Of a stretch of DNA of 40,659 nucleotides, positions 9,134 through 17,161 are shown in pieces. Below the pieces are notes generated by a model. That model was not told the DNA's origin. It saw only the letters and a list, made by a program, of their open reading frames with translations, and made no database searches. Every line of letters begins with the position of its first letter. The stretch's first letter is position 1. This stretch comes from a virus. Position numbers and translations under genes: made by a program. Where the stretch lies: the IMG/VR virus record IMGVR_UViG_3300047319_000776, positions 1-40,659 of that record, one strand, 5' to 3'.

Positions 9134-9642
9134 TGGCGCTGTTCGATGCGAAGGTCAAAACGAGCGGCATCGTCTTGTCGTTCGATAAGCTGCCGGAGGC
9201 GCTGCGCAACCGGCTCGCTGTCACGATCCGCGCGCTGACCGATGAATTGCTCGCCGAGGTCAAGGCCGGCGAGCCGCGGCGCACCGGACGGCTCCTGTCA
9301 ATGACCCGATCGTTCGTCGACGTTCAGGAAGGCTGGGTGCGCGGCCGGGTGCGCGTGCTCAGGAACGAAAGCGCGAACTTCGCCGCCGCGGCCGGGGCGC
9401 TTGAATACGGCGCGCCGGGTCGGCGTGGCGCCTTCCGGGTTCGAAGCTATCGACGGCGCTTGACACAGGTGTTCGGACACAAGGCGGCACAAAGCCAATC
9501 GATCCTGATCCACAGCTATACCCGGCGGGCTAAAATCCGTGAGATGCGGTTCCTACGCCGTCCGGCAGCCGCGATGCTGCCGCGTGCGCGGGCCGCGCTC
9601 GAAGCCGCCGTCGCCGATGCCATAAAAGACACCATGAAATAG
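9133..9642 (+). CDS. HK97 gp10-like tail component
   Basis: A 169-residue basic protein. An N-terminal helix with LPEALRNRLAVTIRALTDEL is followed by GEPRRTGRLLSMTRSFV, the RTG-type turn seen in HK97 gp10 family proteins, and by GALEYGAPGRRGAFRVRSY. The C-terminus is a long helix. It probably helps join head and tail. The terminator-like gene precedes it, the reverse of the usual order, so the two names could be swapped. Confidence 0.65.
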   Translation: MALFDAKVKTSGIVLSFDKLPEALRNRLAVTIRALTDELLAEVKAGEPRRTGRLLSMTRSFVDVQEGWVRGRVRVLRNESANFAAAAGALEYGAPGRRGAFRVRSYRRRLTQVFGHKAAQSQSILIHSYTRRAKIREMRFLRRPAAAMLPRARAALEAAVADAIKDTMK

Positions 9643-9653
9643 GAGAGCCACCG

Positions 9654-10187
9654 ATGTCTGGACCCGAGCCGCGCACCGCGACACCCGGCACCTTCAATGT
9701 TTTCGGCGCCGATCAGATCATCGCCAAGGTCAAATTCGTCGGGGCGAACGCGATCGGCCCGTCGATCACGATGGAGCTCACCAACGTGATGTTCCGACCG
9801 AACGCCGCGGTCGGCCTGATCCATGATGAATGGGGGCAACTGACCCTGACGGGCGAAGTGCTCGCCGATGATACCGGGATATTCGGGACCGTCACGCATC
9901 CCGACACGAGCTTGGTGTCGCCGCTTGTTGATATGTACTACATCGGCAAGGGCGTTGTCTCAATCCAGACTACCTCCGACGTTGCCTATCGCGATATCGG
10001 CAACGTGCCGACCTTTGAATTCACCCCCGCCGTGACGACGCTGCCGCACTACACGTCGCGCCACGGGGTCAAAGTGAAAGACCTGGAAGTGATCCACGAG
10101 AAGGCCGCGAGCCTCAACATCGTCATGGAAGAATTTACATACGACAACATGATGCTCGCGCTGCTCGGTCTACCGACCGGCGGCTGA
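9654..10187 (+). CDS. major tail tube protein
   Basis: A 177-residue beta-rich protein directly before the tail chaperone gene, the standard place for the tube subunit. It has a strong ribosome binding site (AGGAGAGCC) upstream. Strand-rich text such as AKVKFVGANAIGPSITMELT and VSIQTTSDVAYRD fits the tube fold. It would stack in rings around the tape measure to form a flexible siphovirus tail. No contractile sheath gene is seen. Confidence 0.75.
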   Translation: MSGPEPRTATPGTFNVFGADQIIAKVKFVGANAIGPSITMELTNVMFRPNAAVGLIHDEWGQLTLTGEVLADDTGIFGTVTHPDTSLVSPLVDMYYIGKGVVSIQTTSDVAYRDIGNVPTFEFTPAVTTLPHYTSRHGVKVKDLEVIHEKAASLNIVMEEFTYDNMMLALLGLPTGG

Positions 10188-10188
10188 C

Positions 10189-10641
10189 ATGGTTTCGTTG
10201 GTCGATATCGTTCCGCAGAAAAAGACCGTCCAGATCGCCGCAGGCGAGATCGAGTTGCGCGGTCTCGGCCTCCGGCAGATCGCCGATCTGCTGGCGCGCT
10301 TCCCCGAGTTGCGGAAGCTACTTGTCGAAGGCGCCCCGGCGATCGAGGTCGATACGCTGCTCGCGGACGCCCCCGCGGCAATCGGCACCATCATCGCTCA
10401 GTCCGCTGGGCAACCCGAGGCCGCCGATACGATCGCCGACGCGCTCTCGCTCGACGATCTGGCGGACTGTCTGATCGCAATCCGCGACCTGACGATGCCG
10501 AACGGCGTCGCCCCTTTCATGGACCGGATCACGCGGCTCGCCAGCGGCGCAGGCGGCGCCCCGCTTGGCAGGGGTCCGGATACGAATACGCCGCCGCGGC
10601 CGAACGGCTCATCGCCGCCGGCCATAGCGTCCGCGACGTGA
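10189..10641 (+). CDS. tail assembly chaperone (gpG-like)
   Basis: A 150-residue protein located between the tube and the tape measure, as for lambda gpG. The first 120 residues are helical (IELRGLGLRQIADLLARFPE, LSLDDLADCLIAIRDL), while the last 25 are Pro/Ser/Asn-rich, as often happens when the zero frame runs past a frameshift site. The next ORF, in the -1 frame, is open far upstream of this stop. The protein would coat the tape measure during tail assembly. Confidence 0.8.
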   Translation: MVSLVDIVPQKKTVQIAAGEIELRGLGLRQIADLLARFPELRKLLVEGAPAIEVDTLLADAPAAIGTIIAQSAGQPEAADTIADALSLDDLADCLIAIRDLTMPNGVAPFMDRITRLASGAGGAPLGRGPDTNTPPRPNGSSPPAIASAT

Positions 10642-10793
10642 TGGATTATACGCCGCGCCAGTTGCAGGCCTTGCTGGCCATCACCGGGGACCGCAAGCGG
10701 CAGGAGATGGGCGATCTGCTGAGCCTGCACGCGCTCGCCGCCCAAGGCGATCCGAAGGCGATCCGCGAGCAATTGAAGAAGTGGGAAACCTAA
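10641..10793 (+). CDS. tail chaperone -1 frameshift extension (gpT-like)
   Basis: The ATG at 10641 overlaps the gpG-like stop and gives a 50-residue ORF, but the same frame is open upstream to at least 10449 and already reads protein-like text (AWQGSGYEYAAAAERLIAAG) before the ATG. The extension continues with DYTPRQLQALLAI, as in gpT-type domains. The likely product is a gpGT fusion of about 200 residues made by a -1 shift between 10555 and 10575, where C4 (10559-10562) and G4 (10571-10574) runs lie. Separate translation from ATG 10641 is the alternative. Confidence 0.75.
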   Translation: MDYTPRQLQALLAITGDRKRQEMGDLLSLHALAAQGDPKAIREQLKKWET

Positions 10794-12581
10794 GTGGCCG
10801 ATAATCTGACCGTCACCATCGGCGCGGATAGCAGTAAGCTTCGCGCCGAGTTGGCTATCGTCAGCCAAGCGACCAAAGCAGCCACCAAAGAGCTAAATGC
10901 GCTGGCGGCGACTTTCAACAAGACGGGTCAGAGTGCCGATCGGATAGCGCTCGACGCCAAGGCACGGCAACTCGACCAATACAAACGATCCGCGTCGTCG
11001 CTCAATGCCGAGATCGCCAAGCTATCGCCGAGCTTTAACCGGGTGGGGAACAGCGCCGAACATGCGGCGTCTGGCCTGCAAGAGTTCATTCATCAGGGCC
11101 GCGGTCTTGGCCGGGTCGTTTCCGAGTTTTCGAGCCTAACCCGAAGCGTAGAGAGCTTCGGCGGTATCTTCGGCAGGATTACGGGCGGATTTGCCGGCGG
11201 TCTGTTCGGCGTCACCATTGGCAAGGCGTTCAGTTTAATCCGCGAATCGATCGACGAGGTATCCAAGGCACTCAGCGAACTCAAGAAAACGGCGGATGAG
11301 ATCGGGATAAAGCCGATCGCCCTGCAGGCCGCGCAGGACGTGGTGAAGGGTCTCGGCGAAGATGCCGACATCGCGACCAAAGCGATGCAAGGCATGAGTG
11401 CCCAGCTTGACGAGATACGCAAGAAATCAACCCAGCCGGTCGCGACAGGCGGTGTAAGCGTTCTCCGGGGCGGCGTCGGCGGACTAGCTGGTGTTCCTGG
11501 CGCTCCAGGCGTTCAGGTGTTTAGGGGCGGGCAGCAACAGCCGCGCGATTTCGGTCAACCGCTCGAAATGCTCGGGATCGCCCAGGCTCTCAAGCAACTG
11601 CCAAATACCGAGATCGGCAAGCTGCAAGCCTACACGATGCAACTGCAGGCGTTCGTTGCGCAGGCCAAGAACTTTGATCCGACCGCACTGAACCTAATTT
11701 CCAAAACTTTGTTCGGAGGTGTGCCGGCCGCGTCGATGTTAAAGGTCGCGCCGGCATTGCTGAAAGAGTGGCAAGCTCAAATCGTGGCACTCGAAGCCAC
11801 GCAGCGCGGCGCTACTGACGAAGCAGTCGAGAAGAATGACGAACTGATCGCATCGCAAAACCGGCTGGCGAAGGCGTGGTCCGGCTTGATGGCCACGATC
11901 GCGGAGCAGGCCCGCCCCGGCCAGATCGCGATCAACGACATGCTCGCGAAGCTACTGGACGGAACAGCGCTTGCTGCATTCAAGGAGGGCTGGACTCAGT
12001 TCTGTGCGCAGCTGGCGACCCAATCGAACTCTGCCTGGACGGCCTTCCTTGCGGGGACGCAGACCGCGGCGGACGGCTTCAAGACGATCTGGCAAGGCGC
12101 GCTCGACTGGCTGTCGAATGCGACTTCAACCGTGATCGCAGCGGCGAAATCTGCGGTTGCATCTACCGCGGCTGCGATCGGCTCCGCGGCAGCCAGCGGC
12201 GTCCCGTTCGCCGCGGGCGGCATGGTCCGTGGGAGCGGCAGCGGCACCAGCGACAGCATCCTTGCGCGGCTATCCAACGGCGAATTCGTCATGCGCGCCC
12301 AAGCGGTGCAGCATTGGGGACCGCAACTACTCGCCTCGCTCAACAGCTTGCGCAATCCCGGCTTCGCCCTCGGCGGGCTGGTCTCGGCGCCGCACTTTGC
12401 TGAAGGCGGTCCGGTGTCGGCCGGCGGCACCCCCGTGCACCTCCATCTCGGCGGCAATTCGTTTGCCCTCTCCGGCCATGACAACGTGGTCAACGCCCTG
12501 GTCGTCGAGGCGCATCGCCAGCAGATGCGATCCGCCGGAACCAAGCCGTCATGGTTCGCGGCGAGGCCGAGCGGTCGATGA
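10794..12581 (+). CDS. tail tape measure protein
   Basis: A 595-residue protein starting at GTG 10794. It begins with VTIGADSSKLRAELAIVSQ and a long helical region, has a central glycine-rich hydrophobic patch near 125-145, and ends with typical tape-measure text (VPFAAGGMVRGSGSGTSDS, LSNGEFVMRAQAVQHWGPQL). At roughly 0.15 nm per residue it predicts a tail near 90 nm. It sets tail length and exits during DNA ejection. The stop overlaps the next start (ATGA). No lysozyme or peptidase domain is visible in it. Confidence 0.9.
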   Translation: MADNLTVTIGADSSKLRAELAIVSQATKAATKELNALAATFNKTGQSADRIALDAKARQLDQYKRSASSLNAEIAKLSPSFNRVGNSAEHAASGLQEFIHQGRGLGRVVSEFSSLTRSVESFGGIFGRITGGFAGGLFGVTIGKAFSLIRESIDEVSKALSELKKTADEIGIKPIALQAAQDVVKGLGEDADIATKAMQGMSAQLDEIRKKSTQPVATGGVSVLRGGVGGLAGVPGAPGVQVFRGGQQQPRDFGQPLEMLGIAQALKQLPNTEIGKLQAYTMQLQAFVAQAKNFDPTALNLISKTLFGGVPAASMLKVAPALLKEWQAQIVALEATQRGATDEAVEKNDELIASQNRLAKAWSGLMATIAEQARPGQIAINDMLAKLLDGTALAAFKEGWTQFCAQLATQSNSAWTAFLAGTQTAADGFKTIWQGALDWLSNATSTVIAAAKSAVASTAAAIGSAAASGVPFAAGGMVRGSGSGTSDSILARLSNGEFVMRAQAVQHWGPQLLASLNSLRNPGFALGGLVSAPHFAEGGPVSAGGTPVHLHLGGNSFALSGHDNVVNALVVEAHRQQMRSAGTKPSWFAARPSGR

Positions 12582-13036
12582 GCTTCTCGACCTCGCTCGA
12601 TCTCCGTTTCGATCTCTCGGCCGCGGCGCCTGGGGTTAACCCCTATTCGGCGCGCGGCCTGCAAGGGACGCTCATGCCGATCGACGCCGCCAAGGGCACC
12701 GACAAGCTCGCCCGCACGGTCAACGGCACCCTGGTCGACATCTCCGCGCCGCAGATGCGCAAGTACCGGCTTGAGGTCAGCGGCAACGATCAAGCACCGG
12801 CCGCGCTCGACGGCTTGTGGGTCGGGATGATCGTCGTCGTCAGTTCCCTGGTCGAGCTTGCCTATCTGACTACGACCGGATTTTCCGGCCGCAACCCGGT
12901 CCCCGGCAGCGCTCGCGTCGAGGGCGCCTTCACCTATTACCGGCCGCAACTCACCATGATGGTCGTCGAGCATCAGATCGCGCGGCAGGAGTGGGAGCAG
13001 GCGGTGGCGTGGTCGCTCGCGCTGGAGGAAGTCTAG
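12578..13036 (+). CDS. distal tail protein, unknown family
   Basis: A 152-residue protein whose ATG overlaps the tape-measure stop. It is beta-rich with a central hydrophobic strand (MIVVVSSLVELAYLT) and ends WEQAVAWSLALEEV. Its position just after the tape measure is that of distal tail (Dit-like) or minor tail proteins. I do not recognise the family. It probably belongs to the tail tip. Confidence 0.7.
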   Translation: MSFSTSLDLRFDLSAAAPGVNPYSARGLQGTLMPIDAAKGTDKLARTVNGTLVDISAPQMRKYRLEVSGNDQAPAALDGLWVGMIVVVSSLVELAYLTTTGFSGRNPVPGSARVEGAFTYYRPQLTMMVVEHQIARQEWEQAVAWSLALEEV

Positions 13037-15817
13037 GTGCCGGGACCGTTCTATTTCGCCTGGGCCGGCGGCGCGATTGAGGAGCAGCTAACCCTTGCGA
13101 CCAACGGGACGACGCATGGCGCGCGCTTTGAAACGGTCACCCTGGTCGGCAATCTCGCAGCAGGCGCGCAGCAGCTAACCGATATCGCCAGTACGGCGAA
13201 CCTCTCGACCCAGGCGTTTTACCGCCTCGAGGGCGACGGCATCGACGCCGACTTCATTTTCGACGACAGCATTCTCAACGGCGTTCCGGGATCGATCAAT
13301 CTGAGCTCCACGGCGGGTGGTTCGGTTTCGTCCGGCCAATTTGTCGCGACGCAGGCGGCGACCATCGGCACGGTCCTGGGGACAACGACCCAGGGCAACA
13401 GTTCCCTAACCCTCGATGCCGGCGATCTCCCGGTCGGAACCTACGGCGTGTTCGGGACCGTCATCGGCGAAACAGATATCCCGATCGGCACGATCGACGG
13501 AACGACGATTACCACCGGCGGCGGCACCCTGATCGTTGGCGGGGCTTTCCTCGACTATGCCGGCGGCGGTAGCGGCGAAATCTACCTTTACGCGGCGACG
13601 CCGCACACCCAGACGGTCGTCGGCGATCTCGGCGAGCTTGAGGGCGTCACGACCTATACGATCGCTAGGCAGCCTGTGCGGGCGACGGCAAGCGGTCAGT
13701 TCCCGCTCGTGATCAGCGGCTTTCCGGTCGCCAACCCCGCGGTGGTTACCAGCATCCCATCGGGCGCGCTCATGAGCCTGACGCCGGGGCTGCTCTACAA
13801 TGTAACCGGCAACGGCATCCCGGTTGGGACGACGTTTGTCGCGCCAATGGGCGGGACCTCGATCACGCTCGATCTCCCGGCGACCGCATCCGACATCAAC
13901 GCAATCCTGACGATCACCGGACCGCGCACGCCGAACGCGCCGTTTGATGTCACAGTGCACAATCGCTTCGACGAAGACGTGGTAAGCCTGGAGATCGCCC
14001 AGGAGGAGGGTGGGCTTGCGACGCTGACGATCAGCATCAAGAACCCCGGAATCGGCTTGCTCGCGACCGGGCGGAACCTCTGGTGCTGGCTCAGTTGGGA
14101 CCGCGCCTGGAACCCGGCCGGGAACACCCCCGACATTCAACCGCTGTTCAACGGCCGGCTGATCGGCGTGCCGCGCCTTCAGGCCGGCGAGCTTGTCGAT
14201 CTACAATTTCTCGCCCGCCCGGATGATCTCAATGCGCAAAAGGTCGCGCTGGCAACCTCGCTTCAGGTGCTTCCCTATTACGATCCGATCTGGTTTGCCG
14301 GTGGCAGCAATATCGATACGGTGCTCGAATCGTATTCCGCGCTATGGCACATCGATCGCCGGACGCTGCAACTGACCATCAGCGACGTGCTTGAGGGCGA
14401 GGATGGCGTCGTCGATATCGGCGAGGACGTTTCGATCTATGACAACTTTAGCCTGTCCTATGGGCCGCCACCTTTGGTCGCAACCACGGTAACGGGGACC
14501 GTGAGCTGGTCGCAGCAGGCTTCGGGCGTCATCGATGTAACCGAGCAGATTATCGGCGCGTTCCACACTGCCGGTTCTTATTACGATCACGGCTTTAGCC
14601 GATCGCCATACAGCGAAGGTGGCGGAGGACTGATCCAGGTGCTTACCGGCGACGGGCTGCAATCCGACTGGCCGCGGCCGGGCATTACTATTGGCGCTGG
14701 CTGGTCATTGAGCACCGGAAGCGATCCGTCCGGTACGCCGCTTTGTTATATGTATGAGGCGACGTGGTTCCAGCCGACCGTCTATCGGCTGACCTATGAG
14801 GGGCACGGCGCCCCGTTGATCACGGTCGGTAGCACATTGGAGGAAGCCAATCTGGCAGCCTATTTGAACCCGGTGGCAACATTTACCATCGACTTCCCGC
14901 TCAATGTTTATAAGGTTCGGATGAACCTCGAATACAAAGCCGACCGGAAGCGAACCGAGACCGTTACCGCGGTCATGATGGCAGGTCTCCAATCGACGCT
15001 ATCGGACCCGGCGGAACAGGATCGCGAAGCTATCAGCCTGAGTTCCGAATTCGTCGGATTGAACGTCGATCTGGACGGCAGCATTCCCATCGGCAATGTC
15101 GCTTACCGCTCATATTTCCAGACCGAGCGGGGCGCGGCGTCGTTTGAATATCTCCTGCTCTCAGCGCGAGCGAAGCTGCGGGCGCGGGCGCGAGCGGTCG
15201 ACGTTACCTTCGCGGTGTCCTGGCGGCAGGCGCTCGACATCAGCCTGCGCCATAGCGTCCGCCTGACCGATCGCCGGCTCCCTGGGGGAACGGCGACGGG
15301 CAAGGTCAAAAGCTACAAGCTCACTTGCAGTGATGCCGGGACCATGCTCGGCGAGTTTACCCTCGGCTGCTCGATAGGAACTGGCGATGGAACCGCGCCC
15401 CAGGTCGGGACGCCAGCCTATGTCGATGCCGGCTATGTCAATTCCGGCTATCAGGTCATGACCGGCGCGCAGAACCCGGTCGGGGTCGATGACGACTTCG
15501 CCTATGAGACGCTCGACGACTTCGCGATTGTCGATGACAACCTCGATTTCACACGGCTAACCGCGACGCAGGCGGTTATTAACTGTACGGTGGTCAATGG
15601 GCTGACGGTACAAATCCCGTTACTAAATTCCTTCCAGGGAAGCACCGGGCCGAGCAACGGCGATCCGCGGACCGCGATGGCCAACACCAGCACGTCGGTG
15701 ACGCTCAACCTTCACCCGCTTCAGGGCGCCGAGTTCCACAGCGATTTCTTTCCGGCGATAACGCCGCTGAAGCTGCCGAAGACCATTGATCTCTCCGCGC
15801 CATCTCCGGGAGCATGA
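13037..15817 (+). CDS. tail hub / host-specificity protein
   Basis: A 926-residue protein from GTG 13037, three bases into the gap after the previous TAG. The N-terminal 300 residues are Gly/Thr/Ser-rich beta text. The middle (about 300-560) looks like a hub domain: VSLEIAQEEGGLATLTISIK, then NLWCWLSWDRAWNP and DVLEGEDGVVDIGED. The C-terminal third is again beta-rich and probably receptor-proximal. Size and position match the central tail-tip protein of siphoviruses. It likely trimerises at the tail end. Exact domain boundaries are uncertain. Confidence 0.75.
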   Translation: MPGPFYFAWAGGAIEEQLTLATNGTTHGARFETVTLVGNLAAGAQQLTDIASTANLSTQAFYRLEGDGIDADFIFDDSILNGVPGSINLSSTAGGSVSSGQFVATQAATIGTVLGTTTQGNSSLTLDAGDLPVGTYGVFGTVIGETDIPIGTIDGTTITTGGGTLIVGGAFLDYAGGGSGEIYLYAATPHTQTVVGDLGELEGVTTYTIARQPVRATASGQFPLVISGFPVANPAVVTSIPSGALMSLTPGLLYNVTGNGIPVGTTFVAPMGGTSITLDLPATASDINAILTITGPRTPNAPFDVTVHNRFDEDVVSLEIAQEEGGLATLTISIKNPGIGLLATGRNLWCWLSWDRAWNPAGNTPDIQPLFNGRLIGVPRLQAGELVDLQFLARPDDLNAQKVALATSLQVLPYYDPIWFAGGSNIDTVLESYSALWHIDRRTLQLTISDVLEGEDGVVDIGEDVSIYDNFSLSYGPPPLVATTVTGTVSWSQQASGVIDVTEQIIGAFHTAGSYYDHGFSRSPYSEGGGGLIQVLTGDGLQSDWPRPGITIGAGWSLSTGSDPSGTPLCYMYEATWFQPTVYRLTYEGHGAPLITVGSTLEEANLAAYLNPVATFTIDFPLNVYKVRMNLEYKADRKRTETVTAVMMAGLQSTLSDPAEQDREAISLSSEFVGLNVDLDGSIPIGNVAYRSYFQTERGAASFEYLLLSARAKLRARARAVDVTFAVSWRQALDISLRHSVRLTDRRLPGGTATGKVKSYKLTCSDAGTMLGEFTLGCSIGTGDGTAPQVGTPAYVDAGYVNSGYQVMTGAQNPVGVDDDFAYETLDDFAIVDDNLDFTRLTATQAVINCTVVNGLTVQIPLLNSFQGSTGPSNGDPRTAMANTSTSVTLNLHPLQGAEFHSDFFPAITPLKLPKTIDLSAPSPGA

Positions 15818-15821
15818 AACG

Positions 15822-16289
15822 ATGCCGAACCTCGAATATGTCATCCGGCCTTACCAAGCCCCGACACCGTTCGGGACCCGCGTCATCCCATCAAGCCCGT
15901 CGCGAGGGGCGGACCGCGCGTCGCTGACATGGGGCGCAACGGCGCAAGGCACGATCCCGCCAGCTGTACCGGCACCAGTGGCTCCCCCTGGCATGACGTA
16001 CCAATTCCAATGCTGCCAGGAGAAGCTACAGGAGCAGAGCCGGGTTACTGACACGATACGGATCATGGGAAACGATGGCGAAAGCTACGTCGATGTGGAA
16101 CGGCCTAAAATTATGCACCTAAAGAGAAACGAGAAACAGGACTGCGCGACCACGCTCGAACAGATGTCCGATGTCTATCATGGCATCAATCAAGTGCTCG
16201 ATGAGTTTACCGACGCTTTTGTCCACGGCGATACGACAGCGCTCGCCGGTGATGACTGCAACACGCAATGGACCCTGACGCCTCCATGA
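15822..16289 (+). CDS. tail-tip associated hypothetical protein
   Basis: A 155-residue protein with a Pro-rich N-terminal region (about residues 40-60), a CC pair in QFQCCQEKL, and a helical C-terminal half. GGGAG lies upstream of ATG 15822; a longer reading from 15786 would run into the hub gene. The stop overlaps the next start (ATGA). I do not recognise it. It is probably structural by position. Confidence 0.65.
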   Translation: MPNLEYVIRPYQAPTPFGTRVIPSSPSRGADRASLTWGATAQGTIPPAVPAPVAPPGMTYQFQCCQEKLQEQSRVTDTIRIMGNDGESYVDVERPKIMHLKRNEKQDCATTLEQMSDVYHGINQVLDEFTDAFVHGDTTALAGDDCNTQWTLTPP

Positions 16290-17125
16290 GCTTTTACGCC
16301 GAGTCGCCGTTCGACCCGATCGTCAACGTGCATTGGAAGAAGAAGAAAGATGACGGCGGCGGCGGTGTGCCACCTGATATCGTATGCGACCCTGACCTCT
16401 TTCCGTGCAGTGGGGGCGGGGATGTCTACGACCCCTCGTTTGACCACGTTGGGGGCTGGAGTTACTGGTTTCACCAAGTCTGGGGTGGCAAGCGGTGGGA
16501 CGGTTCCAGGTGGGTCGACGTGGCCGAGTCGATCTCCTTATATCCCCCGAACATTCCGCCTTATGATTACCCTGGCCTCACCGGATATTTTTTCGCCCAA
16601 TGCATGAAGGCGGCAAGAATTCAGCATAACGGTCCCAGCGTCGACAACGGCGGAACTCCGCTTTGGATTGCCGCTTGGTACACCGCGGGCGTTCACCCCC
16701 TCGACCGCTACGAGGATCGCACCTTAAAATTGTGGCGAGCAGCTGAAGACCCGGCAGGATCGAACGTCTACGTGGTCTTCGGGCCAAGGTATACGCCGAC
16801 CGTCATATCGTACAATGGCAGCATCCTCATTGAGCTTTCTCCGCCACCGGCGACGACATATCAGGTCGAAGCGAGCGCTACGCCTATTCGCGGCGCAACG
16901 ATCCAATTTGCATTGGGAAGCCTGCTTGAGCCTTTCCCTTGGCTCCCTGAGCCCTTTCCGCCGCCGCCAAAGGAACAGCCCTCACTGAGTCAAAACCAAT
17001 ACGATACCGCGCCTCCGCCCAGGCTAGTACAGCCACGGCTGCGTCGCCGGCCTGGGGTCCGAGTAGGACCGGGAACGCGCGATGCCCCCTATATTTGGAC
17101 TGTCAGCATCGAGTGTGGTGGATGA
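16286..17125 (+). CDS. tail-associated hypothetical protein, Trp/Tyr-rich
   Basis: A 279-residue protein unlike its neighbours in being rich in Trp and Tyr (GGWSYWFHQVWGGKRWDGSR) and having a lysine cluster, WKKKKDD, near the start. Residues around 225-265 are Pro-rich with basic RLRRRPGVR, suggesting a flexible C-terminus. ATG 16286 overlaps the upstream stop. No family is recognised. An aromatic surface would suit sugar binding, but this is speculation. Confidence 0.65.
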   Translation: MSFYAESPFDPIVNVHWKKKKDDGGGGVPPDIVCDPDLFPCSGGGDVYDPSFDHVGGWSYWFHQVWGGKRWDGSRWVDVAESISLYPPNIPPYDYPGLTGYFFAQCMKAARIQHNGPSVDNGGTPLWIAAWYTAGVHPLDRYEDRTLKLWRAAEDPAGSNVYVVFGPRYTPTVISYNGSILIELSPPPATTYQVEASATPIRGATIQFALGSLLEPFPWLPEPFPPPPKEQPSLSQNQYDTAPPPRLVQPRLRRRPGVRVGPGTRDAPYIWTVSIECGG

Positions 17126-17161
17126 CCGTCGCCGCCACGATCCCAGTTAGGTTAGCTTAGT

